Source: Rhizobium sp. CIAT894
GTDB lineage: Bacteria > Pseudomonadota > Alphaproteobacteria > Rhizobiales > Rhizobiaceae
Direction: 5' to 3'
Length of the DNA stretch: 64,000 nt
NCBI RefSeq assembly: GCF_000172795.2
Contig: NZ_CP020947.1
Coordinates: 3,686,501-3,750,500 of the forward strand
The notes under the pieces were generated by a model. That model was not told where the DNA came from. It saw only the letters and a list, made by a program, of their open reading frames with translations, and did not search any database. Shown here piece by piece: positions 1-9,125 of this stretch. The number at the start of each line of letters is the position of its first letter. Position 1 is the first letter of the stretch. A program made the position numbers and the translations under genes.

Positions 1-92
1 GCCGCATGAGACCGGCGATCTTCTATCCGTTCATGTATGCGATGGCCCTGATCGCTGCGTTGCTGATCGTGCGCGAGGGCCTTGGCTGGTAA
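1..92 (+). CDS. C-terminal end of a membrane protein (5' truncated by window)
   Basis: An open frame enters from the window edge and ends at TAA 90-92. The visible tail, about 29 residues, is hydrophobic (FYPFMYAMALIAALLIV) and looks like a last transmembrane helix followed by a short hydrophilic end. An internal ATG at 6 could also start a tiny protein, but a continuing frame from upstream is more likely. Too little is visible to name a family. It is followed 67 bp later by an ArsR-type regulator on the same strand. Confidence 0.4.
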   Translation, partial: RMRPAIFYPFMYAMALIAALLIVREGLGW

Positions 93-159
93 GGGCTCCA
101 GCACGCTGCATTGCACAATTTCCTTGCTGCGGCGGCCGGTTTGACGTAGCGTTCCCGTT

Positions 160-420
160 ATGTCGAACACGGACCCTTTCTCTGCGATTGCCGATCCGAA
201 CCGGCGTTTTCTGCTGGAGGAGTTGCGCCGCGCACCACGGACGGTCAACGAACTCGCCGAGGGCCTGCCGATCAGCCGCCCCGCTGTTTCGCAGCACCTG
301 AAGGCGCTGCTCGACAGCAACCTCGTCTCGGTGACATCGGAAGGCACGAAACGCATCTATACGGTCAACAACCGCGGTTTCGACGCCCTCAATTTATGGC
401 TGGATCAGTTCTGGGCTTAA
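160..420 (+). CDS. ArsR-family winged-helix transcriptional regulator
   Basis: A short (86 aa) DNA-binding protein of the ArsR/SmtB type. After an N-terminal DPFSAIADPNRR segment, which is typical of this family, comes a winged helix-turn-helix at about residues 25-62 (VNELAEGLPISRPAVSQHLKAL) and a beta wing (VTSEGTKRIYTVN). I see no cysteine or histidine cluster, so it does not look like a metal sensor. Family members of this size often control a neighbouring gene, commonly of the SRPBCC/AHSA1 type, but no such partner lies downstream here. The ATG at 160 has no strong Shine-Dalgarno sequence. The target is unknown. Confidence 0.85.
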   Translation: MSNTDPFSAIADPNRRFLLEELRRAPRTVNELAEGLPISRPAVSQHLKALLDSNLVSVTSEGTKRIYTVNNRGFDALNLWLDQFWA

Positions 421-545
421 GGCCTGCCCGGCTAAAGCGCGTCGCGATCTTTCAGATTAGCTCCTTGCGCTTCAGATCGTTGCGCTTCAGGTCCTTGATT
501 TACGCACATCCCTATCGCAAAAGCGCCAACCGCGATGCTGCAGGC
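421..545. repeat. Degenerate rhizobial intergenic repeat
   Basis: Non-coding stretch directly after the ArsR stop codon. It starts with AGCGCGTCGCGATCTTTCAG, which I recall as the opening of a repeat found many times between genes in Rhizobium. The core carries an imperfect tandem of TTGCGCTTCAGRTC (about 467-494). The second half (about 495-545) no longer looks like the usual element. Identity rests on memory of the family, not on a search. Confidence 0.4.
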
Positions 546-657
546 ATCGGGCTGGCGCAAATCTGGTGTGAAATCACCGGTTCTTGCTGATTTTAGGCGG
601 AATGGATGGATTTACCTTTTCTTTCGCAAGACGATCGACCGGCGACCCTTGGGAAGA

Positions 658-831
658 TCAGTGGACGGATGACTTGAGACGCTGAATCTCGTCCTTGATG
701 CGCAACTTGCGGCGCTTGCATTCGGCAATTTCCGTATCGGAGATAGAGGGAGCTGTTCTGAGCGTGTGCAACTCTTCCTCGAGAGCGACATGTTTTTTCT
801 GGAGTGATTCAAGATGAGCTTCAACTGTCAT
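658..831 (-). CDS. DUF465 (YdcH-family) small coiled-coil protein
   Basis: A 57-residue protein beginning MTVEAHLESLQKKH and ending KSSVH. It is almost entirely charged alpha helix: an N-terminal LxxLxxKHxxLEEEL heptad-like stretch, a short APSISD turn, then CKRRKLRIKDEIQRL. This is the DUF465/YdcH pattern; the family is widespread in alphaproteobacteria and has no established function. The ATG at 831 is preceded by a good ribosome site (AAGGAAGGG). A second DUF465 gene lies 228 bp away and points in the opposite direction, so the two may share a regulatory region. Confidence 0.85.
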   Translation of the reverse strand: MTVEAHLESLQKKHVALEEELHTLRTAPSISDTEIAECKRRKLRIKDEIQRLKSSVH

Positions 832-1059
832 TTGACCCTTCCTTCCTCTTACCCTCCCCGGCCATCAGCGTCGGGGATCAAGGTGTCAACGGCGGGGACT
901 GTGACATATTTTTGACGGCTTGTCGAAGGCCAAAAGATGAAGACTGGATGGCAATTTCATGATCAAGACTAACTAGCCGTTACCTGTATTTGGTGATAGG
1001 AGCTTGCGGAAATCATCGGCAGATCGGACAAGATCCGAGGACGATAACGGGGAATGCAT

Positions 1060-1263
1060 ATGGCCGATCAGGAACAGGCGGAAATCAGGCTGACGGTAGC
1101 ACGGCTGCGCCAGGAGCACGAGGATTTCGACGCCGCGATCAACGCCATGATCCAGATCGGATGCGATGCTCTGCGGATCCAGCGCATGAAGAAGAAGAAG
1201 CTCGTCATCAAGGACAGGCTCTCCAAGCTGGAAGATCAGATCATCCCTGACATCATCGCTTGA
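1060..1263 (+). CDS. DUF465 (YdcH-family) small protein
   Basis: A 67-residue helical protein ([20 protein letters not shown]..). It shares with the neighbouring divergent gene the DUF465 layout: a first helix with [12 protein letters not shown], then a basic second helix [22 protein letters not shown]. The second ATG at 1060 is preferred over the one at 1054 because GGGGA lies about 7 bases upstream of it. The stop is followed 17 bp later by purE, so it may be the first gene of a purE-purK transcript. Function is unknown; a two-helix hairpin that binds a partner protein is a guess from composition. Confidence 0.85.
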   Translation: MADQEQAEIRLTVARLRQEHEDFDAAINAMIQIGCDALRIQRMKKKKLVIKDRLSKLEDQIIPDIIA

Positions 1264-1280
1264 GAGGGGTAACGACAACG

Positions 1281-1775
1281 ATGACAGACAGACCGTCCGT
1301 CGCCATCATCATGGGCAGCCAGTCCGACTGGGAGACCATGAAGAACGCCGCCGACACGCTGGAGGCGCTGGAGATCCCTTATGATGCGCGCATCATTTCG
1401 GCGCACCGCACAGTCGACCGGCTGGTCAATTTTGCCAAGGGCGCACGGGCGGAAGGCTTCAAGGTCATCATCGCCGGCGCCGGCGGCGCAGCCCATCTGC
1501 CTGGCATGACCGCATCGATGACGCCGCTGCCGGTTTTCGGCGTGCCGGTCCAGTCCAAAGCCCTCTCCGGCCAGGACAGCCTTCTTTCCATCGTGCAGAT
1601 GCCGGCCGGCATTCCGGTGGGAACGCTCGCCATCGGCAAGGCCGGCGCGGTCAACGCCGCCCTTCTTGCCGCCGCTGTCCTTGCCCTCGCCGACGACGAA
1701 ATCGCCGACCGGCTCGACGAGTGGCGCGAGCGCCAGAGTGCTGCCGTCGCCGAATACCCGATGGACGACCTATGA
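1281..1775 (+). CDS. purE: N5-carboxyaminoimidazole ribonucleotide mutase PurE
   Basis: Converts N5-CAIR to CAIR in purine biosynthesis, working after PurK. The 164-residue product has the class I PurE signatures: MGSQSDW at residues 11-17, ISAHR in the middle, and the glycine-rich [11 protein letters not shown] loop that binds the substrate phosphate. The length is normal for the bacterial enzyme. The start is the ATG at 1281, which aligns with family N-termini; the frame is open further upstream but that part overlaps the DUF465 gene. The stop overlaps the purK start (ATGA), so the two are probably translationally coupled. Confidence 0.97.
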   Translation: MTDRPSVAIIMGSQSDWETMKNAADTLEALEIPYDARIISAHRTVDRLVNFAKGARAEGFKVIIAGAGGAAHLPGMTASMTPLPVFGVPVQSKALSGQDSLLSIVQMPAGIPVGTLAIGKAGAVNAALLAAAVLALADDEIADRLDEWRERQSAAVAEYPMDDL

Positions 1776-2848
1776 CGGCAAGAACGATCGGCATCATCGG
1801 CGGCGGCCAGCTCGGCCGCATGCTGGCCATTGCCGCCGCAAGGTTGAATTTTCGCACGATCATTCTCGAGCCGCAGACCGACTGCCCGGCCGCCCAGCTC
1901 GCCAACCGGCAGATTGTCGCCGCCTATGACGATCCGGCGGCACTGGCCGAACTGGCGCATGCCTGCGATATCGTCACCTACGAATTCGAAAACGTGCCCG
2001 TCGCAGCCGCCGAAACGCTCTCTGCAAGCGTGCCCGTCTATCCGCCGCCGAAGGCGTTGGAAGCCGCTCAGGACCGCCTCGTCGAAAAACGCTTCCTCAA
2101 TGGCTGCGGCATATCCACCGCCCGCTTCCACGCAATCGACAGCCAGGCCGATCTCGAAATGGCGCTTCAGGATTTCGGCGGCCAGGGTGTATTGAAGACC
2201 CGCCGTCTCGGTTATGACGGCAAGGGCCAGAAGGTTTTCCGTTCGGAGGCCGACAGCGCTGATGGCGCCTATGCCGCGCTCGGCGCCGTGCCGCTCATTC
2301 TCGAAAGCTTCATCGCCTTCGAGCGCGAAGTCTCGATTATTGCCGCCCGCGCCACGGATGGTACGGTCGTCTGCTTCGACCCCGCCGAGAATGTCCACCG
2401 CAACGGCATCCTCCACACCTCGACGGTTCCCGCCGCAATCTCCGCGCAGACAGCGGAAGCCGCACGCCGATCGGCCGAAACGATCCTCGCCGCGTTGAAC
2501 TATGTGGGCGTCATCGGCATCGAATTCTTCGTGCTTGCCGACGGCGGCCTGATCGCCAACGAGATGGCGCCGCGTGTGCACAACTCCGGCCATTGGACGG
2601 AGGCGGCCTGCGTCGTCAGCCAGTTCGAACAGCATATCCGCGCCGTCGCCGGCCTGCCGCTCGGCAATGCCGATCGCCATTCCGACTGTGTCCTGCAGAA
2701 CCTGATCGGTGACGATATCCTTGCCGTTCCCGACTGGCTTCAGCGCCCCGATACGCTGGTTCATCTCTACGGCAAGACCGAATGGCGCCCCGGCCGCAAG
2801 ATGGGCCATGTCACCACCTTGGCGCCGAAATCCCCGGTTTCCAGGTGA
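1772..2848 (+). CDS. purK: N5-carboxyaminoimidazole ribonucleotide synthase PurK
   Basis: ATP-grasp enzyme that carboxylates AIR to N5-CAIR using ATP and bicarbonate, feeding PurE. The 358-residue protein opens with the nucleotide-fold motif [11 protein letters not shown] (residues 7-17). The central ATP-grasp domain carries [14 protein letters not shown] and [11 protein letters not shown], and the C-terminal part has [25 protein letters not shown], the metal/ATP-binding signature. The start ATG at 1772 overlaps the purE stop. The frame is open upstream, but that part lies within purE. A strong terminator follows about 85 bp after the stop. Confidence 0.97.
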   Translation: MTARTIGIIGGGQLGRMLAIAAARLNFRTIILEPQTDCPAAQLANRQIVAAYDDPAALAELAHACDIVTYEFENVPVAAAETLSASVPVYPPPKALEAAQDRLVEKRFLNGCGISTARFHAIDSQADLEMALQDFGGQGVLKTRRLGYDGKGQKVFRSEADSADGAYAALGAVPLILESFIAFEREVSIIAARATDGTVVCFDPAENVHRNGILHTSTVPAAISAQTAEAARRSAETILAALNYVGVIGIEFFVLADGGLIANEMAPRVHNSGHWTEAACVVSQFEQHIRAVAGLPLGNADRHSDCVLQNLIGDDILAVPDWLQRPDTLVHLYGKTEWRPGRKMGHVTTLAPKSPVSR

Positions 2849-2932
2849 GAAAACACCTCTGCGCCTTGGGAAAAACACCGTCATGTGGTTGACACGGTGG
2901 AGGTGACGGGGTATCTGCTCCCCCACCTAAAG

Positions 2933-2956
2933 AGCGCGCCCGACGGCGCGCTTTTG
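2933..2956 (+). terminator. Intrinsic terminator after purEK
   Basis: An 8-bp perfect stem AGCGCGCC / GGCGCGCT with a CGAC tetraloop, followed by TTTT. It sits between purK and rpmJ and probably ends the purEK transcript. Confidence 0.8.
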
Positions 2957-3012
2957 ATTGTTAAAGATACGGGCGAATGTGAATTCCCCCATAGAGATCG
3001 CGGATCAGAAAA

Positions 3013-3138
3013 ATGAAGATCAAGAATTCGCTCAAGTCGCTCAAGGCTCGTCACCGTGACAACCGTCTGGTTCGCCGCAAGGGCCGCATCTACATCATCA
3101 ACAAGCTGAACCCGCGCTACAAGGCTCGTCAGGGCTGA
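3013..3138 (+). CDS. rpmJ: 50S ribosomal protein L36 (zinc-free form)
   Basis: A 41-residue, strongly basic protein ([38 protein letters not shown]). This is the L36 pattern of alphaproteobacteria. The sequence lacks the four zinc-binding Cys/His ligands of the classic L36, so it is the C-minus type with a slightly longer C-terminus. It is too short for many gene finders. No clear Shine-Dalgarno precedes the ATG (ATCAGAAAAATG), and it stands alone, away from the main ribosomal operons, as usual for this form. Confidence 0.93.
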   Translation: MKIKNSLKSLKARHRDNRLVRRKGRIYIINKLNPRYKARQG

Positions 3139-3249
3139 TTTCGCGCGTCCGGATCGCCTTGCCGCGCCACTTGCGCCGGCGAATATATCCGGGGGATCAC
3201 TGCGGTGATCACGTCAAATTTGTTTGATCTTCGGCGTTGGCGGGCTAGT

Positions 3250-3858
3250 ATGTCCGCCATGCGCTTTTTTGCTTTGACGTCAGCGGCGCTGCCGCTCATC
3301 TTTTTCATCCCCAGCTTTCCGGCCGTTGCGGCGGAAAAGGACGTTATCGTCGAGCAGGCGGATGTCAATTCTTCACCGAAGCAGCACCTCGACCAGCTCT
3401 TTGCCCAGCTGAAACGCGAGCGCGACCCCGACAAGGCCAGCAGCATCGCCAATGAGATTCGCACGGAATGGAACGATTCCGGTAGCGCCACCGTCAATCT
3501 GCTGATGCAGTGGGCCGACAAGGCGATCGAGGAAAAGCGCAATCCCGCCGCCCTTGATTTCCTTGACGAGGCGATCGCGCTGAAGCCCGATTATGCCGAG
3601 AGCTGGAACCGTCGCGCCACGCTGAACTTCGTCATGGGCAATTATCGCAAGTCGATGTCCGACATCGAACGTGTGCTCGATCTCGAGCCGCGCCATTTCG
3701 GCGCGCTCTCCGGCATGGCGGCGATCCTCAGCAATTCGGGCAACGACCAGCTGACCTTGAAGGCTTGGGAGCGTTTCCTCGATGTCTATCCCGCCGAACG
3801 CACCGCGCAGGAACAGGTCAACACGCTGTCGGAAAAACTCGCCGGCAACCGCACGTGA
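3250..3858 (+). CDS. Secreted TPR-repeat protein
   Basis: About 202 residues. An N-terminal signal peptide (RFFALTSAALPLIFFIPSFPAVAA, cleavage near AVAA|EKD) sends it to the periplasm. The mature part contains tetratricopeptide-like helices, clearest at about residues 95-170 (AALDFLDEAIALKPDYAESWNRRA and the following YRKSMSDIERVLDLEPRHFGAL). TPR proteins hold other proteins together; the partner is unknown. The start is taken at ATG 3250, with an alternative ATG at 3259; a longer frame from 3205 would bury the signal peptide. It lies between rpmJ and a hydrolase gene, apparently as its own unit. Confidence 0.85.
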   Translation: MSAMRFFALTSAALPLIFFIPSFPAVAAEKDVIVEQADVNSSPKQHLDQLFAQLKRERDPDKASSIANEIRTEWNDSGSATVNLLMQWADKAIEEKRNPAALDFLDEAIALKPDYAESWNRRATLNFVMGNYRKSMSDIERVLDLEPRHFGALSGMAAILSNSGNDQLTLKAWERFLDVYPAERTAQEQVNTLSEKLAGNRT

Positions 3859-3926
3859 TCCTCGGGGCGTGATCTTGATCTCCGGCAAAGCCGCGCAATT
3901 TAGAACTGTAGACGGGAAAAGACGCA

Positions 3927-5030
3927 GTGCGTCCGCTCTCGGCAAAACAGCCGCAACTATCGCCCGTTAAGATCATGCTTGCAGAAGTTTCCGCTCTTCT
4001 CGCTCCGCTCGCCGCCGCCATCGGTTACTCCTCCTACAAGGCGCGACAATTCGAACGAACCTATCCGAATATCGGCGAACTGACGGATGTCGGCGGTTAC
4101 CGCATGAATGCCGTCCATATCGAGCGTCCCGAAAATGCCGATCTGCCGGCGCTCGTCTTCATTCATGGCGCCAGCGGCAATCTGCTCGACCAGGTCGTCG
4201 CCTTCCGCGCCGCGCTCGAGGGTCGGGCGGAAATGCTCTTCGTCGATCGTCCCGGTCACGGTTATTCCGAACGCGGCGGTCCCGATAATGCCGTTCCCTC
4301 CGGTCAGGCCGATGCGATCGCCAGGCTGATGGAAAAGCGCGGCATCGAAAAAGCTATCATCGTCGGCCATTCCTTCGGCGGCGCGATCACCGCCGCCTTC
4401 GGCCTGCGCCATCCCGAAAAGGCCGCCGGCCTGCTCTTTCTCGCACCCGCCACCCATCCCTGGCCGGGCGGCATCGACTGGTACTATCATGTCGCCACCG
4501 CACCGATCGTCGGCTGGCTGTTCAACCACGCGATCGTCGTGCCGCTCGGGCTGAGCCGGCTGGAACGCGGCACGCTGAATGTTTTCCGCCCCAATCCGCG
4601 TCCGGTCGATTATATCGAGAAAACAGGTCCGTCGCTGGTGCTGCGGCCGGGCGCCTTCCACAACAACGCCGCCGATTTCAAAAGGCTGCTCGCCTATGTG
4701 AAGGAACAGTCGCCGCTCTATGCGCAGATCACCGCACCGACCGTCATCATAACCGGCGATAGCGACGCGATCGTCTGGGAGCACCTGCATTCGCGCGGCC
4801 TGGCCCGCGACATAGCAGGCTCCGAGCTCATCACCGTTCGCGGCGTCGGCCACAAGCCGGATTATCTCGCAACCGATGTCGCCATCGCCGCCATCGAGAA
4901 GATATCAGGCAAACCGCGCGACCTGCAGGCAATTGCCCGCCGGGCCGAGGAGAGGCTCGCCGCCGCATCCTCTGATCGGACGGTCGCGACGGCGCCGTCG
5001 TTGCGGCCAGAGGCCCTGCACGGCGCATGA
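3927..5030 (+). CDS. Alpha/beta-hydrolase, membrane-anchored
   Basis: About 367 residues from a GTG at 3927, or 351 from the ATG at 3975 (MLAEVSALLAPL), which has no clear ribosome site. An N-terminal hydrophobic stretch could anchor it in the inner membrane. The hydrolase fold follows: oxyanion strand LVFIHGASGN, strand FVDRPGHGYS, nucleophile elbow IIVGHSFGGAI, acid in ITGDSDAIV, and histidine in GVGHKPDY. Closest in style to general lipase/epoxide-hydrolase-like proteins; the substrate cannot be told. The C-terminal tail of about 40 residues is Ala/Arg-rich and probably disordered. Confidence 0.85.
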   Translation: MRPLSAKQPQLSPVKIMLAEVSALLAPLAAAIGYSSYKARQFERTYPNIGELTDVGGYRMNAVHIERPENADLPALVFIHGASGNLLDQVVAFRAALEGRAEMLFVDRPGHGYSERGGPDNAVPSGQADAIARLMEKRGIEKAIIVGHSFGGAITAAFGLRHPEKAAGLLFLAPATHPWPGGIDWYYHVATAPIVGWLFNHAIVVPLGLSRLERGTLNVFRPNPRPVDYIEKTGPSLVLRPGAFHNNAADFKRLLAYVKEQSPLYAQITAPTVIITGDSDAIVWEHLHSRGLARDIAGSELITVRGVGHKPDYLATDVAIAAIEKISGKPRDLQAIARRAEERLAAASSDRTVATAPSLRPEALHGA

Positions 5031-5132
5031 CCTCGCGAGCTTCGGAACTCGTCACATAAAACCAATCCCTTGCATTGCCTGAGGCTGCCGCAGCCCCATA
5101 TGTTTCCATCATTGTCCATAGGAGGGGAAATC

Positions 5133-6869
5133 ATGGGCCGTCTGCATCTCGGGACGATCTCCGTCATAGCGGCGCTGTCGCTGAGCCTGACGTCGGCCTT
5201 CGCCGCCTCGCCCACCCCTGTCGAGGCAGAGCACGGCATGGTCGTCACCGCCCAGCATCTGGCGACCGATGTTGGCGTCGAGGTGCTGAAGAGCGGCGGC
5301 AATGCTGTCGATGCAGCCGTTGCCGTCGGTTATGCGCTGGCGGTCGTCTATCCCTCGGCCGGCAATCTCGGCGGCGGCGGGTTCATGACCATCCGCCTGA
5401 AAGACGGCACCAAGACCTTTCTCGATTTTCGCGAACGCGCGCCGCTGGCCGCCACCAAGACCATGTATCTCGATGCCAAGGGCGATATCGTGCCGCGCGC
5501 CAGCCTCGACGGCTATCTCGCCGTCGGCGTGCCCGGCTCGGTGATGGGCTTCGAAACCGCGCGCGAGAAATACGGCACGAAATCGCGCCAGGATCTCATC
5601 GCACCGGCACTCCGCTTCGCAAACGAAGGATTCACGCTGGAGCAGGGCGACGCCGCAAGCCTCGCCGGCAGCGCCAAGCGCCTCGCCAAAGACGAAACGG
5701 CAGCAAAGATCTTCCTGAAACCCGACGGCACTCCATATGCATCGGGCGAAAAGCTCCAGCAGCCCGACCTTGCCGCGGTCCTGGCAGGCATTTCCGAAAA
5801 GGGGCCTGACGCCTTCTACAAGGCCGCGCCCGCCGAGGCGATCGTCAAGGCGAGTCAGGCCAGAGGCGGCATTCTTGCCAAGGAGGATTTCGAGCAATAT
5901 GCCGTGCGCGAATTGAAGCCGGTCGAGTGCAACTACCGCGGCTACGACATTATCTCCTCGCCGCCGCCTTCCTCCGGCGGCGTCATCATCTGCGAGATCC
6001 TCAACGTTCTCGAAGGCTATCCGCTTTCCTATCTGGGCTATGGTTCAGCCGACACCGTGCATGTGATGGTCGAGGCCATGCGCTATGCTTATGTCGATCG
6101 CAATGCTGCGCTCGGCGACCCCGACTTCGTCGACAATCCGGTGGCAAAGCTCATCGACAAAACCTACGCCAAAGAAATCGCAGCCAAGATCGATCCCTAC
6201 AAGGCCGGCACGTCGGCAAACATGAAACCGCTCGGCGGCAAGGAAAGCACCGAGACGACGCATTATTCGATCATCGACGACGAGGGCAACGCCGTTGCCG
6301 TCACCTATACGCTGAACGGCCCCTTCGGAGCGGCCGTCGTGGCGCCGGGCACCGGGGTGCTGCTCAACAACGAGATGGATGATTTCACCTCCAAGCCCGG
6401 CGTGCCGAATCTCTACGGCCTCGTTCAGGGCGAGGCGAACGCCATCGCTCCGAAGAAGACACCGCTCTCCTCGATGAGCCCGACAATCGTCACCCGCGAC
6501 GGCAAACCCTTCATGGTGATCGGCAGCCCCGGCGGCTCGCGCATCATCACGATCACGCTGGAGGCGATCCTCAATGTCGTCGACTTCGGTATGGACATCA
6601 GCCAGGCGGTCAATGCCCCGCGTATCCACCATCAATGGCAGCCCGATAAAATCTATCTCGAACCCTATGCGCTTTCGCCCGATACGGAAAAGACCCTCGC
6701 CGCCATGGGCTACAGCTTCGATGGCGGCAATGGCGGGCCGGTCTGGGGCCCGGCCGCCGGCATCCTCGTCGGCGGCAAAAGCCTTGCCGCCATCGAAAAG
6801 GGCGGCGGCGCCAGATACAACGGCGCCATGGACAGTCGCGCCACGGAAGGCTCGGCGAACGGTTATTGA
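5133..6869 (+). CDS. ggt: Gamma-glutamyltranspeptidase / glutathione hydrolase
   Basis: Periplasmic enzyme that cleaves the gamma-glutamyl bond of glutathione and transfers or hydrolyses it. The 578-residue precursor has a signal peptide (about residues 1-25, LTSAFA|AS), then the large-subunit region with GNAVDAAVAVGYAL and GGGFM. The autocleavage/nucleophile motif ETTHYSIID has the catalytic threonine at about residue 376. The small subunit carries MSPTIVTRDGKP and the oxyanion-region GSPGGSRIITI. The start ATG at 5133 follows a strong ribosome site (GGAGGGGAA). It appears monocistronic. Confidence 0.95.
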   Translation: MGRLHLGTISVIAALSLSLTSAFAASPTPVEAEHGMVVTAQHLATDVGVEVLKSGGNAVDAAVAVGYALAVVYPSAGNLGGGGFMTIRLKDGTKTFLDFRERAPLAATKTMYLDAKGDIVPRASLDGYLAVGVPGSVMGFETAREKYGTKSRQDLIAPALRFANEGFTLEQGDAASLAGSAKRLAKDETAAKIFLKPDGTPYASGEKLQQPDLAAVLAGISEKGPDAFYKAAPAEAIVKASQARGGILAKEDFEQYAVRELKPVECNYRGYDIISSPPPSSGGVIICEILNVLEGYPLSYLGYGSADTVHVMVEAMRYAYVDRNAALGDPDFVDNPVAKLIDKTYAKEIAAKIDPYKAGTSANMKPLGGKESTETTHYSIIDDEGNAVAVTYTLNGPFGAAVVAPGTGVLLNNEMDDFTSKPGVPNLYGLVQGEANAIAPKKTPLSSMSPTIVTRDGKPFMVIGSPGGSRIITITLEAILNVVDFGMDISQAVNAPRIHHQWQPDKIYLEPYALSPDTEKTLAAMGYSFDGGNGGPVWGPAAGILVGGKSLAAIEKGGGARYNGAMDSRATEGSANGY

Positions 6870-6992
6870 TGATTGGCTGCCTGCGGGCGGCATCCGCGAC
6901 CTCCATTCATGTCACCGTGACAAAGTCGCCGTTCACAATTGTTTTGCCGCGCCCTATGCATGGACGAACCCCGCAAGCAGGACGATTCCCGA

Positions 6993-7967
6993 ATGGCCAG
7001 CATTGAAATGATTGTCGCCGCCCGTGCCCGTCTGCGCGGTCATGCGAGACGCACGCCGCTTCTCTCGTCTCCCTTCCTCAACGAGATCGCCGGCCGGCGA
7101 CTTTTCGTCAAGGCCGAATGCCTGCAGCATTCCGGCTCCTTCAAGTTTCGTGGCGGCTGGTCGGCCGTCTCCGGCCTCGATCCGGAGGTGCGCTCGAAAG
7201 GCGTCATCGCCTTCTCCTCCGGCAACCACGCCCAGGGTGTTGCGCTTGCAGCCAAGCTGCACAATGTCCCCTCCGTCATCATCATGCCGGGCGATGCGCC
7301 GAAGCTGAAGATCGCCAACACCCGCGCCTTCGGCGCCGAAGTGGTGCTCTACGACCGTGTCAACGAGGACCGCGACGCGATCGGCGCTAAGCTCTCGGCC
7401 GAGCGCGGCCTGACGCTGATCAAGCCCTTCGACGAACCGCTTGTCATTGCCGGTCAGGGCACGACCGGTCTCGAAATCTCCGAGCAGGCCGAAGAGGAAG
7501 GCGTGACATCGGCCGAAGTCCTCGTGCCCTGTGGCGGCGGCGGGTTGACCTCCGGCATTGCGCTCGCCCTCGAAGCCAGCGCCCCCGGCTTTCGCGTCCG
7601 CCCCTGCGAGCCGAAGGATTTCGACGACACCACCCGCTCGCTCGCCTCCGGCAGGATCGAACGCAACGTCTCGGTATCCGGCTCGATCTGCGATGCGATC
7701 GTCACGCCGCAGCCGGGCAACATCACCTTCCCGATCCTTAAGCGCCTTGCCGGCCCCGGCATCGTCGTCACCGACGAAGAGGCGCTGCGCGCCATGGCGC
7801 TCGCTTTCGTCAGGCTGAAGATCGTCGTCGAGCCCGGCGGTGCGGTGGCGCTCGCCGCCGCTCTCTTCCACGGCGAGACGCTGGAAAGCGACACGGTCGT
7901 CGCCATCACCTCGGGCGGCAACGTCGATGCCGATATTTTCGCCATGGCGCTCGAACGCTACGGCTGA
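6993..7967 (+). CDS. PLP-dependent threonine/serine dehydratase-like enzyme
   Basis: Fold-type II pyridoxal-phosphate enzyme, about 324 residues from the ATG at 6993. Visible signatures are SGSFKFRGG, whose lysine (about K51) should hold the PLP; SSGNHAQGVALAA, which binds the cofactor phosphate side; and the glycine loop PCGGGGLTSGIAL. No C-terminal ACT regulatory domain is present, so it resembles the short catabolic dehydratases or serine racemase-like enzymes rather than biosynthetic IlvA. An in-frame ATG at 6960 is an alternative start; 6993 is preferred because AGGA lies upstream and the family N-terminus fits. Confidence 0.88.
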   Translation: MASIEMIVAARARLRGHARRTPLLSSPFLNEIAGRRLFVKAECLQHSGSFKFRGGWSAVSGLDPEVRSKGVIAFSSGNHAQGVALAAKLHNVPSVIIMPGDAPKLKIANTRAFGAEVVLYDRVNEDRDAIGAKLSAERGLTLIKPFDEPLVIAGQGTTGLEISEQAEEEGVTSAEVLVPCGGGGLTSGIALALEASAPGFRVRPCEPKDFDDTTRSLASGRIERNVSVSGSICDAIVTPQPGNITFPILKRLAGPGIVVTDEEALRAMALAFVRLKIVVEPGGAVALAAALFHGETLESDTVVAITSGGNVDADIFAMALERYG

Positions 7968-8072
7968 GTGGACGAAGACTGGCCGGCACCACCGCCGGAC
8001 AATCCCGTTATCCGCAGTAGACGCGGAGGTGAATGCACCCGGCCTGTGACGGCTGGATGCAATCTGTTCCCG

Positions 8073-8879
8073 CTACGTCTCCTGAAGCGCTCGGCGGATC
8101 GCGATCTCGACCGGCGAATAGGCGCCGTCTTCCCGTTCGAGCCGAAAAGGTTCGAAAGGAGCAAGACCGGGCTGCGCCATGAAGCGCGGCTGCGTACCGC
8201 GATGCATTTGCGCTGCATGGACGAGGAAAGGATGGCACAAATAGACGGTGCCCGCCTCCCCCGTCGCAAGTGTGCGCGGACGCTCTGCACCCATGGTTTC
8301 GAGATACATGCGCGATCGGCCCGCTTCGCCTGCGGGCGCGAGATAGCGCGCCATATCCATGTGCGAACCCACTCGAATGCGTGTCGGCGCATCTTCCTCG
8401 CCGACATCGGAAAACAAAAACAGCATCAGCAGCGCCCGGCCGCGGGAAGTAATGTTGACCCGCCAGGCGGAAAAATCCTGCTGTTCGTGCGGGTCGCAAT
8501 CGTCGCCGGGAAAACTCAGATCGACATGCCAACCGGCATCGCCGGGATCATCGGGATGCGGAAATCGTACCGGGAAGCTGCCAAGCCCGTCGCGCGGCAC
8601 CCAGCGCCCGACACCGACCAGTTGGTCGAAGGCCGCATGCAGGATCGGCGTATTGGCGGCTGCCGCAAACGGCCCTCCGCCGTAGCCGGCAAGCCAGACG
8701 ACCGGCCGCGTCCATGTCGAGGGGTCGTCTGGAACACAAGGCATATCGCGCCACATGATGGCACGTGCCTCTTCGGCCAGCTCACTGGGAAAAGCATGGT
8801 CGATCCGGACGAATCCATTCTCGATGAATCCTTCGATCTCGGCTGCGGTCAGCGCCGGCGGATAATGTTCGTCAGTCAT
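8073..8879 (-). CDS. Phytanoyl-CoA dioxygenase-like Fe(II)/2-oxoglutarate oxygenase
   Basis: About 268 residues starting at MTDEHYPPALTAAEIEGF, the usual N-terminus of PhyH-family proteins. The metal site looks complete: GWHVDLSF gives the H-x-D pair, and CHPFLVHAAQMHRG gives the distal histidine with a following arginine-bearing segment (QPRFMAQP) that may bind 2-oxoglutarate. Such enzymes hydroxylate unactivated carbons; the substrate here is unknown. The frame is open for 30 codons upstream, but the start at 8879 is chosen by homology to the family. It is convergent with the dehydratase gene. Confidence 0.82.
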   Translation of the reverse strand: MTDEHYPPALTAAEIEGFIENGFVRIDHAFPSELAEEARAIMWRDMPCVPDDPSTWTRPVVWLAGYGGGPFAAAANTPILHAAFDQLVGVGRWVPRDGLGSFPVRFPHPDDPGDAGWHVDLSFPGDDCDPHEQQDFSAWRVNITSRGRALLMLFLFSDVGEEDAPTRIRVGSHMDMARYLAPAGEAGRSRMYLETMGAERPRTLATGEAGTVYLCHPFLVHAAQMHRGTQPRFMAQPGLAPFEPFRLEREDGAYSPVEIAIRRALQET

Positions 8880-9125
8880 GAAATCTCTCTGTCGCAAACC
8901 CTTCCAGAGCCGGTTCCTGGACGGAGGGTTGTTTCGCTCCACGACCAAGCGCCAGCCGAAGGCTGGCATGCGGTCGCGTCTTCCATTGCCCGGGAAGGCA
9001 CACGTGCCCCAGGCGCCGCCGTCAGCGGCTCAAGAAGAAGACCGAAGCGATATTGACAGTGAGCATCTTCATAATGGTCCAAGGCTACAGGCATGCAACC
9101 GAGGGGTCAATGCCGAGATATCAAC

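Noticed and set aside
1379..2926. 515-codon open frame opposite purE-purK
   Set aside because: Antisense shadow of two certain genes; low-complexity Gly/Arg/Asp-rich product, no ribosome site.
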